From MED-G105 sp039819085 (GTDB lineage Bacteria; Pseudomonadota; Alphaproteobacteria; Caulobacterales; Parvularculaceae): a stretch of DNA of 57,978 nucleotides. Positions 8,636 to 17,053 of the stretch are shown here, in pieces (positions within the stretch are counted from its first letter, which is position 1; each line of letters starts with the position of its first letter). The translations under genes were made by a program, and so were the position numbers. A model generated the notes under the pieces. It worked only from the letters and a program-made list of their open reading frames with translations. It was not told the origin of the DNA and ran no database searches. The stretch covers positions 1 to 57,978 of the forward strand of contig JBCBSQ010000015.1 of assembly GCA_039819085.1 (NCBI GenBank). Direction: 5' to 3'.

Positions 8636-9748
8636 TCAATAGAGGGTTGCGAGTGATTTCGCGTCGTAGGCGGCAAGCTCGTCGTTGCGGCCCTCTTTGA
8701 CTTTCTTGGCCCAGAACGGGTCCTGAAGCAGGGCGCGGCCGACGGCGACGAGGTCGAACTCGCCTTTGTCGAGGCGGGTGAGAAGCTCGTCGAGCGAGGC
8801 GGCTTCCGCGCCCTCGCCTTGAAATGCGCCGATGAAATCATTGGAGAGACCGACGGACCCGACGGTGATGGTGGGCTTGCCAGAGAGTTTCTTGGTCCAG
8901 CCGGCGAGATTCATTCCGTCTTGGCCGTCGACCTCGGGAAACTCCGGCTCCCAGAAGCGGCGCTGCGAGCAGTGGAGGACGTCCACGCCGGCGTCGACGA
9001 AGACGCCGAGAAAGGCTTCCAGCTCTTGCGGCGTTTCGGCGAGACGGGCGGCGTAGTCCTGCTGTTTCCACTGGGAGAAACGGAGGATGATCGGGATGTC
9101 CTCGCCGACTTGTTTGCGGCATTCGGCGATTACTTCGCCGGCGAAGCGGGCGCGGGCGACGAGGTCGCCGCCATATTTGTCGGAGCGGGTGTTCATCACG
9201 CCCCAGAAAAACTCATCGATCAGATAGCCGTGGGCGCCATGGATCTCGACGCAGTCGAAGCCGAGTTTGGCGGCCTCGCCGGCGGCGTTGGCGTAGGCCA
9301 TCACCATGTCGGCGACATCGGCTTCGGTGGGCTCGGGCTGAACTTGTTTGCCTTTGTGCGTTTTGCCCGACGGGCTATCGGAGACGGCGTCCGGGTCGGG
9401 ACCGGTGCCGGGCTTGCGCATCATGCCGACATGCCAAAGCTGCGGGCCGATCACGCCTTGCTCGGCATGCACGGCGTCGACCACATTCTTCCAGCCGGCG
9501 AGACTGTCCGCGCGGTGGAAGTTCGGCACGTTCGGATCGTTGGAGGCGCCGCCCCGGTCCACCGTCGTGCCCTCGGTGAGGATCAGGCCGACATCGGAGG
9601 CCGCCCGGCGCGCATAATATTCGGCGACGTTCTCGCCCGGCACGCCGCCCGGAGACTGACTGCGCGTCATCGGCGCCATGACGATTCGGTTCGGAATGGT
9701 CATGCCGCGGCAAGAGAAGGGCTGAAAGAGCGGCGCGGTGTCGGTCAT
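8636..9748 (-). CDS. Old yellow enzyme family NADH:flavin oxidoreductase
   Basis: A 370-residue FMN-dependent TIM-barrel ene-reductase. Hallmarks: PFSCRGMTIPNRIVMAPMTR near the N-terminus, the substrate-binding H-x-x-H pair in IHGAHGYLIDEFFWG, and the FMN phosphate-binding strand ending VAVGRALLQDPFW. These enzymes reduce activated C=C bonds of enals, enones and nitro compounds with NAD(P)H. The HxxH rather than HxxN pair is common in bacterial members. It stands alone, divergent from the TPR lipoprotein gene. The natural substrate is unknown. Confidence 0.92.
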   Translation of the reverse strand: MTDTAPLFQPFSCRGMTIPNRIVMAPMTRSQSPGGVPGENVAEYYARRAASDVGLILTEGTTVDRGGASNDPNVPNFHRADSLAGWKNVVDAVHAEQGVIGPQLWHVGMMRKPGTGPDPDAVSDSPSGKTHKGKQVQPEPTEADVADMVMAYANAAGEAAKLGFDCVEIHGAHGYLIDEFFWGVMNTRSDKYGGDLVARARFAGEVIAECRKQVGEDIPIILRFSQWKQQDYAARLAETPQELEAFLGVFVDAGVDVLHCSQRRFWEPEFPEVDGQDGMNLAGWTKKLSGKPTITVGSVGLSNDFIGAFQGEGAEAASLDELLTRLDKGEFDLVAVGRALLQDPFWAKKVKEGRNDELAAYDAKSLATLY

Positions 9749-9885
9749 GGGCGTGTCCTCGCTTCGTCGCTGCAGAAGTGACGGCTGCGGGCGGCGGGGT
9801 CAACGTCTAAGGAAATCAGTGTATTCAGACGACATTCAAAGTCGTTTCATATGTTCTAAACACACAACCGACCGGGAGATGCGCG

Positions 9886-10998
9886 ATGAGACAAGCGGCG
9901 GCGGCCTTAGGTTTCGCAGCGATTGGCGCCTGTGCGACGCCGGGCATCGACTATGTCGCCAGCGTCGCGCCGGGCAATCCGGACGCGGGGGACTATCGGG
10001 TGGTCGCCGTGGACGAGTTCTACGGACCCTATGGCGGTTGGTACGAGAAGCAGTTCGAAGCGATGCTGCAGCAGGCGCTGTTTGAAGATCAGCCCTGGTT
10101 CACGGTTGCGCTCTTCCCGCGCCAGAGCAATGTCGAGGGCGTCTATGAGGGCGAGATCGATCTCTATCCGGTCGAAACCTATGAGTCCTACTACGATCGC
10201 GACATCTGCTTGGAGCGCGACGAGGACGACAAATGCGTCGCCCTGGAAGTGCGCGAGGAGGTGTGCGTCGACTTCTCGGTAAAGGCGGCCGTCACGCCGC
10301 GCTTGCTGGACCCGAAACAGCTTCGACTGGTGCACTCGGGCACCTATGAGGCCGCCCGCAGCGCGACAGAGTGCGCGTCCACGGGGTTTGTCGAGGTCTT
10401 CTACGCCGATGACGCGCATCACAAGCCGAGCGGCGAGGCGCGCAAGGCGAGCCGCGGCCATAGTCCCCGCGCGCGCCGCCATACCGCCGGCCGGCGGTAT
10501 CCGTTCCGCTACGGCTATTTCGAGCATTCGGGATACATTCCGGACCCCGACTACATCGTGGACGGATTGTTCCGAGCGGCGCTGGAGGACACGATCTGGC
10601 AGATCCGGCAGGATGTGGCACCTTACAATCAGATCCTGCGCGCCGAGCTCATCACGCGGCCAACCGACACGCTGCTGGCCGCCGACGGGCGCTTTCAGCT
10701 GGGCATAGACGCGGCGCGGCAAGGTGATCCGCAGAATTCCTGCGCGACCTGGCGCCAGCTCGCCGCCGAGTATCCGGACGCGCCTGATCTGAAGCATAAT
10801 CTCGGCGCCTGCGCCGAAGCGCTCGGAGATTATGAGCGGGCGCAGCTTTACTATGCGGAGGCGGCCGAAGCGCTCGCGCCGTTCGGAGCGGATGCGGTGA
10901 AACGGACCAATCGGGCGCTGCAGCGGGTCTCAGAGCGTCGCCAGGACAATGTGATCCTCGACCGGATCGCACCGCGGGAGCCCGAGGCTGGAAGCTGA
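9886..10998 (+). CDS. Putative TPR lipoprotein, unknown function
   Basis: A 370-residue protein starting MRQAAAALGFAAIGAC, a short lipoprotein signal with the modified cysteine at residue 16. The middle is rich in Tyr, Asp and Glu with scattered cysteines (DICLERDEDDKC). The last 110 residues contain about two tetratricopeptide-like repeats (FQLGIDAARQGD, then HNLGACAEALGDYERAQLYY). GGGAG lies before the ATG. I do not recognise the N-terminal part. An envelope location and a protein-binding role are inferred from the signal and repeats. Confidence 0.72.
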   Translation: MRQAAAALGFAAIGACATPGIDYVASVAPGNPDAGDYRVVAVDEFYGPYGGWYEKQFEAMLQQALFEDQPWFTVALFPRQSNVEGVYEGEIDLYPVETYESYYDRDICLERDEDDKCVALEVREEVCVDFSVKAAVTPRLLDPKQLRLVHSGTYEAARSATECASTGFVEVFYADDAHHKPSGEARKASRGHSPRARRHTAGRRYPFRYGYFEHSGYIPDPDYIVDGLFRAALEDTIWQIRQDVAPYNQILRAELITRPTDTLLAADGRFQLGIDAARQGDPQNSCATWRQLAAEYPDAPDLKHNLGACAEALGDYERAQLYYAEAAEALAPFGADAVKRTNRALQRVSERRQDNVILDRIAPREPEAGS

Positions 10999-11055
10999 CC
11001 GGCTTGCGCCCGGCGCGCCGACATCCCAGCCTGCCGGGCGGGGAGGACCGTCAAT

Positions 11056-11727
11056 ATGCGCCATTTCGACGAGGTTCTGGACATCGCGGCTGAACGCCAT
11101 GGCGGGCGCGAAGCGACGCTCGCCAAGGCGGCCAATGATCATTTGGTGAAGAACGCGGCGACCGTGCCCGACGATCGCTGGCTGTCGATCCTCACTCAAT
11201 GCGTCTTTAACGCCGGCTTCAATTGGAAGGTCATCGCCGCCAAGTGGGACGGGTTTGAAGCGGCGTTCGACGGTTTCGACCCGCATCGCGTGGCGTTCTA
11301 TTCGGATGAGGATCTCGATCGGCTGGTATCGGATGAGCGGATCGTGCGGAACGGGCAGAAGATCAAAGCGGCTGTGGAGAATGCGCGCTTCGTTGTCGAC
11401 ACGGCGAGGGAGCATGGCTCGTTCGGGGCGTTTCTTCAGTCCTGGCCAGCGGATGATCAGGCCGGCTTGCTCGATGAACTGAACAAGAAGGGGTCGCGCC
11501 TCGGCGGGGCGACGGCGCAGTATTTTTTGCGGTTTGGCGGTTGGGACGCTTGGATCGCGTCAAAGGATGTGTGCCTGGCGCTACAACGCGAAGGCGTGCT
11601 CGACAAACCGCAGGCGACGAGCAAGGGCGCGCTGAAAAAGCTCGGCGCGGCGGTCAATACGCTGCACGATCAAAGCGGCCAGCCGCGCTCAGTGATTTCC
11701 CGCGTCTTGGCGCTTAGCGCTGGATAG
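11056..11727 (+). CDS. DNA-3-methyladenine glycosylase I-like protein
   Basis: A 223-residue HhH-GPD-superfamily protein resembling Tag (DNA-3-methyladenine glycosylase I), which removes 3-methyladenine from alkylated DNA. Supporting stretches are SDERIVRNGQKIKAAVENAR and the GGATAQYFLRFGGWDAWIAS region near the C-terminus. The zinc-binding Cys/His set of classical Tag is not seen, so it may be a divergent branch with altered substrate. It starts 57 bp after the lipoprotein gene and overlaps the small convergent ORF at 11714 by 14 bp. Confidence 0.78.
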   Translation: MRHFDEVLDIAAERHGGREATLAKAANDHLVKNAATVPDDRWLSILTQCVFNAGFNWKVIAAKWDGFEAAFDGFDPHRVAFYSDEDLDRLVSDERIVRNGQKIKAAVENARFVVDTAREHGSFGAFLQSWPADDQAGLLDELNKKGSRLGGATAQYFLRFGGWDAWIASKDVCLALQREGVLDKPQATSKGALKKLGAAVNTLHDQSGQPRSVISRVLALSAG

Positions 11728-11818
11728 AGACCGGCGCGGCGTGCGCGACCACCGCATAGGTGGCGCCGGCGGCGAAGAAGACGAGGCAAGCGGCGAGGCG
11801 CGCGAGCAGTTTCGACAT
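11714..11818 (-). CDS. Small single-membrane-segment or exported peptide (34 aa)
   Basis: A 34-codon ORF: a basic start MSKLLARLAA, a hydrophobic core CLVFFAAGATYAVVAHAA, and a short tail PVSIQR. GGAGAG lies at proper spacing before the ATG. The composition is that of a signal peptide or single membrane anchor, which chance out-of-frame reading seldom gives together with a ribosome-binding site. It is co-directional with the GNAT gene 57 bp upstream. Function is unknown and coding status unproven. Confidence 0.45.
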   Translation of the reverse strand: MSKLLARLAACLVFFAAGATYAVVAHAAPVSIQR

Positions 11819-11875
11819 GTCGGACTCTCCGATTTGAGACACCTGACAAGCGAATTGCAAAGGCGAGGCCGAATC

Positions 11876-12322
11876 TTAAGCGCGCCGAATGTGCGTGACC
11901 TCGTCGAGCGTTGTTGTTTCGAAGCCCATCGCCTCCCAGAACGGGCCCGCCGAAGCTGAGGCTTGCGCATTGACGGTCAGCGTGTCGGCGACGGCGAAGC
12001 CGTGCCGGATCGCGGCCTTCGCGAGCCCGCGGCCTGCGCCGCCGCCGCGATAGGCGGGGAGAACGTAGAAACGACGCATGCGCATGGCCGGCGTCTCGAG
12101 GCGGGTTTCGGGCGTCGTTCCGCCGACGCCGATCAACACGTCGCCGGCCCAAGCGCCGAACAAGGCGGCGCCGCCGCCGTTGAAGCGTTCGGAGCCAGAG
12201 GCCCAAGCCTCGCGTAGCATGGTCATGTTGCGAACGCCTTCCGCGGAGGCGGCGTCGCACAATGCGTCGAAACCGACCGGCAATCCGCCCTCGATGCGGA
12301 TTATTCGGAACTCGGTCGGCAT
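11876..12322 (-). CDS. GNAT-family N-acetyltransferase
   Basis: A 148-residue acetyltransferase of the GNAT fold. Acetyl-CoA binding motif A is clear (FYVLPAYRGGGAGRGLAKAA, about 89-108), with the R/Q-x-x-G-x-G/A pattern as RGGGAG, followed by motif B ending FWEAMGFETT. It overlaps the upstream GNAT gene by 22 bp on the same strand, so the two are probably translated from one mRNA. The acceptor substrate cannot be predicted. Confidence 0.87.
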   Translation of the reverse strand: MPTEFRIIRIEGGLPVGFDALCDAASAEGVRNMTMLREAWASGSERFNGGGAALFGAWAGDVLIGVGGTTPETRLETPAMRMRRFYVLPAYRGGGAGRGLAKAAIRHGFAVADTLTVNAQASASAGPFWEAMGFETTTLDEVTHIRRA

Positions 12323-12807
12323 TCGTACATGGTCGACATCGGCGCGAAGCCCGCGCGTTCGAAGAGCTTTTGCGCCGCCGCATTGCCGCGGCCGGTCTCC
12401 AGCAGGAGCCGACCCGCGCCGCGACGCTCGGCCTCTGCGAAAATCGCGTCGAGTAGCGCGCGGCCGAGGCCCGCGCCGCGATGGTCAGGTGAGACGACGA
12501 AGTCCTCGATGATGGCGAAACGCTCCGCGCCATTGTCGCGGAAGCCGACCACGGCGCCGGCGACCACCGCGCCGGCGTCATTCTCCATAACAAGAATAGG
12601 ATAACCTTGCACCGCGTCTCGAACGAAGACGCGCGCCATTTTGTCGGCGGCGCCTTCGGCCCAGGTCCGCCCGTCAGGGCTGAGCCCGTCGCGATATTCC
12701 GCGAAGCAGATGTATGTCGGGTCGGCGGTGATGAAGTCGGCGAGAACCTCAGCGGCGGGGCGGGCTTCGTCTTCCGCGTCGATCCAGCGCGCCGTCGGGC
12801 TCGTCAT
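12301..12807 (-). CDS. GNAT-family N-acetyltransferase
   Basis: A 168-residue GNAT acetyltransferase. Motif A reads DFVVSPDHRGAGLGRALLDA, preceded by the conserved strand GFRDNGAERFAIIEDF, and motif B is KLFERAGFAPM. It is the first gene of a tandem pair with the overlapping GNAT downstream; the two share only motif-level similarity, so they are not a recent duplication. It begins 6 bp after the fumC stop, on the same strand as fumC. The acceptor substrate is unknown. Confidence 0.87.
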   Translation of the reverse strand: MTSPTARWIDAEDEARPAAEVLADFITADPTYICFAEYRDGLSPDGRTWAEGAADKMARVFVRDAVQGYPILVMENDAGAVVAGAVVGFRDNGAERFAIIEDFVVSPDHRGAGLGRALLDAIFAEAERRGAGRLLLETGRGNAAAQKLFERAGFAPMSTMYECRPSSE

Positions 12808-12813
12808 GCCGCC

Positions 12814-14223
12814 TCACTTCGGACTGATCATGTCCTCGGGCCGGACGATCTTGTCATAATCCTCGTCTGACACATAGCCGAGGGCGAGGGCGGCCTCTTT
12901 GAGTGTCGTGCCGTCTTTATGAGCTTTCTTCGCGATCTCCGCGGCTTTGTCATAGCCGATGGTGGGCGCAAGGGCCGTAACCAGCATGAGCGAATTGTTG
13001 AGGCCGGCCTCGATATTGTCGAGCCGCGGTTCGATCCCGACAACGCAATTCTCGGCGAAGCTCACCGCTGCGTCAGCCATCAAGCGCACGGACTGCAGGA
13101 AGTTGTAGGCCATCATCGGGTTGAAGACGTTGAGTTCGAAATGGCCCTGGCTGCCGGCGAAGGCGAGGGCGGCGTTGTTGCCGTGTATGTGGGCGCAGAC
13201 CTGGGTGAGGGCTTCGCACTGGGTCGGGTTGACCTTGCCCGGCATGATCGACGAGCCCGGCTCGTTTTCCGGCAGAGCCAGCTCGCCGAGGCCCGAGCGC
13301 GGGCCGGAGCCGAGGAAGCGGATGTCGTTGGCGATTTTGAAGAGCGATGCGGCGACAGTGGTGATGGCGCCGTGGGCGAAGACCATGGCGTCATGTGCGG
13401 CGAGCGCTTCGAATTTGTTTGGCGCGGTTTTGAACGACAGCCCTGTGATCTGGGCGATCTTGTCGGCGACTTGTTCGTCGAAGCCGACCGGGGCGTTGAG
13501 GCCTGTGCCGACCGCTGTGCCGCCCTGGGCGAGCTCCATAAGGCCCGGCAGCGCGGTTTCGATGCGGGCGACGCCATTGGTGAGCTGCTGCGTGTAGCCT
13601 GAAAACTCCTGGCCCAAGGTGAGCGGGGTCGCGTCTTGGGTGTGGGTGCGGCCGATCTTGATGATCTCTTTCCAGGCTTCGGCCTTGTCGTTCAAAGCGT
13701 TGCGAAGTTGTTGCAGCGCCGGAAGCAGGCGGTGGGTGACCTCTTCAGCGCAGGCGACGTGCATCGCAGTGGGGAACACGTCGTTCGAGGATTGCGACAT
13801 GTTGCAATGATCGTTCGGGTGGACCGGCGTTTTGGAGCCGAGCTCGCCGCCGAGGATTTCGATGGCTCTGTTGGCGATGACTTCGTTGCTGTTCATGTTG
13901 GACTGGGTGCCGGAGCCGGTTTGCCATACGACCAGCGGGAAGTGGTCGTTGAGCTTGCCTTCGATCACTTCGTTGGCCGCCTCGACGATCGCGTCGCCGA
14001 GCCTCTTGTCGAGCTTGCCAAGGGCCATATTGGTTTCAGCGCAGGCGCGCTTGACGATCCCGAGGGCTCGAATGATCGGCTCCGGCTGCGTCTCCCAGCC
14101 GATCTTGAAATTGCCGAGGGAGCGTTGGGCCTGGGCGCCCCAATACCGGTCGCCGGGCACTTCTAGGGGACCGAACGTATCGGACTCTGTCCGCGTTTTG
14201 TCTTTGCTTCCAAAGAGTTTCAT
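12814..14223 (-). CDS. fumC: Fumarate hydratase class II
   Basis: Iron-independent fumarase of the TCA cycle, interconverting fumarate and malate as a homotetramer. The 469 residues carry the superfamily signature GSSIMPGKVNPTQCEA, TGSGTQSNMNSNEV, and GRTHTQDATPLTLGQEFSG with the catalytic region HPNDHCNMSQSSND. I start at 14223 because GGAGG lies 8 bp before that ATG; the frame opens six codons earlier at 14241. fumC near sspB and thyA is a recurring alphaproteobacterial linkage. Confidence 0.96.
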   Translation of the reverse strand: MKLFGSKDKTRTESDTFGPLEVPGDRYWGAQAQRSLGNFKIGWETQPEPIIRALGIVKRACAETNMALGKLDKRLGDAIVEAANEVIEGKLNDHFPLVVWQTGSGTQSNMNSNEVIANRAIEILGGELGSKTPVHPNDHCNMSQSSNDVFPTAMHVACAEEVTHRLLPALQQLRNALNDKAEAWKEIIKIGRTHTQDATPLTLGQEFSGYTQQLTNGVARIETALPGLMELAQGGTAVGTGLNAPVGFDEQVADKIAQITGLSFKTAPNKFEALAAHDAMVFAHGAITTVAASLFKIANDIRFLGSGPRSGLGELALPENEPGSSIMPGKVNPTQCEALTQVCAHIHGNNAALAFAGSQGHFELNVFNPMMAYNFLQSVRLMADAAVSFAENCVVGIEPRLDNIEAGLNNSLMLVTALAPTIGYDKAAEIAKKAHKDGTTLKEAALALGYVSDEDYDKIVRPEDMISPK

Positions 14224-14367
14224 CGCACCGGCCTCCTGCATGTGATGCGCGCTCTAGCATGGGGCGCCTGGAATGCAACGATCCCGGGCGCGACCTCACG
14301 GCGGGTTGTTCGCGACGCGTCTCATGTCGATATAACGACCCGATCCTCGATTGCTTGGGACCCCGCC

Positions 14368-15423
14368 ATGCCAGACACCCTTCTCTATCAAGAGCCCTAC
14401 GCCGCTCCGGCGGGGCATCCGGAAATCAAGAGCGGGAAAGTCGGCGCGCTTTTGGTCAATCTCGGCACGCCGGAGGACACGGATTATCGGTCTATGCGCC
14501 GCTATTTGTCCGAATTCCTGTCCGACCGACGGGTGATCGAGCTGTCGCCTTGGATTTGGCAGCCGATCCTGCAGGGGATCATACTGCAGACTCGCCCGGC
14601 GAAGTCGGCGCGCGCTTATCGTAAGATTTGGCGGCGCGAAGATGATGAATCGCCCTTGCGCTACTTCACGCGGCGCCAATCCGATTTGCTGGCGGAGCGG
14701 CTTGGCGCCGGCGGAGATTTAATCGTCGATTGGGCCATGCGCTACGGCGAACCCTCAATCGCCTCGCGCATGGAGGCGTTGCGCGAGGCCGGATGCGATC
14801 GGATCGCCGTGGTCGCGCTCTATCCGCAATACGCGGCGGCGACGACGGCGAGCGTCTATGACAAGACCTTCGACGCCTTGAAGACCATGCGCTGGCAGCC
14901 TGCGGTGCGGACCGCGCCGTCGTTTCATGACCACCCAGCCTATATCGAGGCGTTGTCGGAATCGATTCAGCGCCATCTCGACGAACTCGCCTTCAAGCCG
15001 GAGGTGCTGCTTATGTCGTATCACGGCATCCCGAAGCGCTACTTCGAAGAAGGCGACCCGTATCATTGCCATTGTCACAAGACGACGCGATTGGTGCGTG
15101 AGCGGTTGGGGTTCGATGAACACTTCTTGCGGGTGACGTTCCAATCGCGCTTCGGGCCGACCGAATGGCTGCGGCCTTACACGGATGAAACGCTGGAGGC
15201 GCTGGCGCAGGAAGGCGTGACGCGGGTCGCGGTCGCCGCGCCGGCCTTCATCTCAGACTGTGTCGAGACCTTGGAAGAACTGGCGATCGAGGGCGCGAAA
15301 ACGTTCCTCGACGCAGGCGGCGAGGATTTCTCTCTGATCCCCTGCTTGAACGACAGCGAAGGGGCGATCGACACGCTCGAGGCCGTGCTGCGGCGCGAAT
15401 TGGCCGGCTGGGTTTCGATCTGA
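14368..15423 (+). CDS. hemH: Ferrochelatase
   Basis: Inserts Fe2+ into protoporphyrin IX in the last step of protoheme synthesis, at the cytoplasmic side of the membrane. The 351-residue protein has GALLVNLGTPE at the start, the active-site His in LLMSYHGIPKRYFEEGDPY, and the second conserved block PAFISDCVETLEELAIE with the catalytic Glu. Length fits a bacterial ferrochelatase. The frame opens at 14242, but the ATG at 14368 gives the normal family N-terminus. It is divergent from fumC. Confidence 0.95.
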   Translation: MPDTLLYQEPYAAPAGHPEIKSGKVGALLVNLGTPEDTDYRSMRRYLSEFLSDRRVIELSPWIWQPILQGIILQTRPAKSARAYRKIWRREDDESPLRYFTRRQSDLLAERLGAGGDLIVDWAMRYGEPSIASRMEALREAGCDRIAVVALYPQYAAATTASVYDKTFDALKTMRWQPAVRTAPSFHDHPAYIEALSESIQRHLDELAFKPEVLLMSYHGIPKRYFEEGDPYHCHCHKTTRLVRERLGFDEHFLRVTFQSRFGPTEWLRPYTDETLEALAQEGVTRVAVAAPAFISDCVETLEELAIEGAKTFLDAGGEDFSLIPCLNDSEGAIDTLEAVLRRELAGWVSI

Positions 15424-15451
15424 CCGCGCCCCGCCGCAGCCGGGCGCGGTC
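15422..15451. terminator. Inverted repeat between convergent hemH and small secreted gene
   Basis: A perfect 10-bp stem GACCGCGCCC / GGGCGCGGTC with a 10-nt loop begins inside the hemH stop codon. There is no T-run on either side, so it is at best an atypical terminator or a 3'-end stabilising hairpin serving one or both convergent genes. Confidence 0.45.
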
Positions 15452-15469
15452 GTGTCGAGAGCGTGCAGA

Positions 15470-15766
15470 CTATTCGGCGGCCGGTTGCTCGAAACAGGCG
15501 CCGATCACTGCTTGGGCCTCGGGCGTGGTTGCAGCGTCGCGTTCCTCGGCCGGCATCGCTGCGGTCTCGAGCAGATTGGCGCGCACATCGCCGTCGCCCG
15601 CCTTGTCGACGACGCACTGGCAATTGGGCTTCAGCGCTTCGACGCTCACGCCCTCGGGCAGCTCGACGGTTTCAAGAACGCCCATGCAGGCGTCGTACAA
15701 TTCGTCCGCGATCGCCGGCGCTGAAAACGCGGCGGCTGCGACGGCGGCGATGATCATCTTCTTCAT
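15470..15766 (-). CDS. Small secreted cysteine-containing protein
   Basis: A 98-residue protein with a classical Sec signal peptide (MKKMIIAAVAAAAFSAPAIA, cleavage likely after AIA). The mature part has about 78 residues and four cysteines: YDACMG, PNCQCVVD and GACFEQ. Export and the paired cysteines suggest a small disulfide-bonded periplasmic protein. I do not recognise a named family. It is convergent with hemH and divergent from the RusA-like gene. Confidence 0.75.
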   Translation of the reverse strand: MKKMIIAAVAAAAFSAPAIADELYDACMGVLETVELPEGVSVEALKPNCQCVVDKAGDGDVRANLLETAAMPAEERDAATTPEAQAVIGACFEQPAAE

Positions 15767-15865
15767 GGAATATCCCCCAATCGGCCTAGGGACGCGGCTC
15801 GTCCCTGCCGGAGGTTACCGAAAATATCCGAGCGCGCCAGGCCGCGGCGGCGGAGGAAGATCCGA

Positions 15866-16219
15866 ATGAATGGCTGGACCGGCGCCGGAAAAGTCCGCGC
15901 GCGGATTACTGCGGACAACGCCTTGGAAGTGCGCGTCGCCGGTCTCACGACGCAAGCGAAGTACTATAAGCCGCTGTTGAAGGAGTTCTTTCGCAAGGAC
16001 TTCCAACGCCTGCGTCCGGGCTATGGCGATTACGCTGTCCATATTGTCATGGAGTACATGGGCGATCCGCCGTGGATGGACCTCGACAATCTCGCCAAAG
16101 CGCTGCTCGACAGCGTCACCGGCAACGTCTTCGAGGACGACCACCAGGTCGCGCGGCTCCTCGTGGAGCGCCGCCAAGCCGAACGAGAAGGCGTTTGGAT
16201 GCGGGTGGAGGCGCTGTGA
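15866..16219 (+). CDS. RusA-family Holliday junction resolvase-like protein
   Basis: A 117-residue protein matching the RusA endonuclease family, which cuts four-way DNA junctions as a dimer. The active-site pattern is present: D72 and D74 in PPWMDLDNLAKALLDS, K78, and acidic D91/D92 in VFEDDHQVARL, with the same relative spacing as D70, D72, K76 and D91 of E. coli RusA. Most relatives are phage or prophage genes, but no other phage gene lies nearby. The frame could continue from slightly different starts; ATG 15866 gives a normal length. Confidence 0.82.
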   Translation: MNGWTGAGKVRARITADNALEVRVAGLTTQAKYYKPLLKEFFRKDFQRLRPGYGDYAVHIVMEYMGDPPWMDLDNLAKALLDSVTGNVFEDDHQVARLLVERRQAEREGVWMRVEAL

Positions 16220-16254
16220 TGGAGTTGGCGCGGCGGCTTTCGCGATCTACAAAA

Positions 16255-16282
16255 GAATTAAATGAACGTGTTCACTTAATTC
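16255..16282. promoter_or_regulatory. Operator-like 28-bp inverted repeat before coq4-tetR
   Basis: Two 13-bp arms, GAATTAAATGAAC and GTTCACTTAATTC, differ at one position and are separated by GT. The site lies 43 bp before the coq4-like gene, just upstream of a possible -10 box TGCTAT (16291-16296). Size, symmetry and AT-rich arms fit a TetR-family operator, and a TetR gene is second in this operon, so the site probably mediates autorepression. Confidence 0.7.
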
Positions 16283-16324
16283 AAAAGGCGTGCTATGGGG
16301 ACCTCATCATAAGGAGACGCCCCC

Positions 16325-17044
16325 ATGTCAGACGCCATCACGAGCAAGCCGCCCATCGTCGACCGCGCTTTTGCGGAGAAGTTCCTTGTTTCGGTTGATC
16401 GCCCGCTGGATTACGGCGTGTACTTCCTGTTCCATGATTGGTGGGCCGAAGCGCCGGGCGACGCGATCGAGGCCTATATGGAAGAGCTGCACGCGATTCC
16501 GGGCGCCACCGAGTTCTTGAAAGAGCGTTACATCGCCGAACCGCTGACGGTGGAAGGTCTGAAAGACTATGCGCCCGGCACGCTGGGCGCGGCTTATCGG
16601 GATTTTGTCGTTGAGAACGACCTCATTGAGAATTTCGGCCGCGACTACCGCGCGTTCCAAGCGCAGCTTCATGACTCCGGCAAGCTGAAGCGGATGCCGG
16701 AAGATATGAGCTACATGATGGTCCGCGGCACGCAGCTGCATGACTTCATGCATGTTCTTACCGGCTATGGCGCGACGATCCCCGGCGAACTCGCGCTCGC
16801 CTCCTATTATCTCTCGCAGATCCGGTTTCCGTATCACGCGATCCGCTTGGCCGTGACGATGGCGCACGCGGCGCTGGTCGCGCCGAAAGGCGTCGTCCCG
16901 TCCATGGATGCGTTCGTCGACGGTTGGTATTATGGCCGCAACTCGAAGAACCTGAACTTTGAAAAGTGGGAGGAACGCCTGGGCGAACCGCTTGAGGCGC
17001 TGCAGGCTGAGATGGGCTTGCGCCAAATCGCAAAAGCCGCTTGA
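16325..17044 (+). CDS. Coq4-family protein
   Basis: A 239-residue homologue of Coq4, a protein of the ubiquinone biosynthesis complex recently linked to C1 oxidative decarboxylation of the quinone ring. The family metal motif HDxxHx11E is intact: H139, D140, H143 and E155. Upstream and downstream helical segments (LASYYLSQIRFPYHAIRL; ALVAPKGVVPSMDAFVDG) also fit. AAGGAG lies before the ATG. Being under its own TetR regulator is unlike a constitutive biosynthetic gene, so it may be a Coq4 paralogue with another quinone or lipid substrate. Confidence 0.85.
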   Translation: MSDAITSKPPIVDRAFAEKFLVSVDRPLDYGVYFLFHDWWAEAPGDAIEAYMEELHAIPGATEFLKERYIAEPLTVEGLKDYAPGTLGAAYRDFVVENDLIENFGRDYRAFQAQLHDSGKLKRMPEDMSYMMVRGTQLHDFMHVLTGYGATIPGELALASYYLSQIRFPYHAIRLAVTMAHAALVAPKGVVPSMDAFVDGWYYGRNSKNLNFEKWEERLGEPLEALQAEMGLRQIAKAA

Positions 17045-17053
17045 GGCGGCTGC

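Noticed and set aside
9820..9850. ACGAC / GTCGT inverted repeat before the TPR lipoprotein
   Set aside because: Only 5-bp arms with a 7-bp spacer; not significant on its own.
12301..12322. Recent duplication of the two overlapping GNAT genes
   Set aside because: Outside the acetyl-CoA motif the two proteins are not alike, so they are simply adjacent family members.
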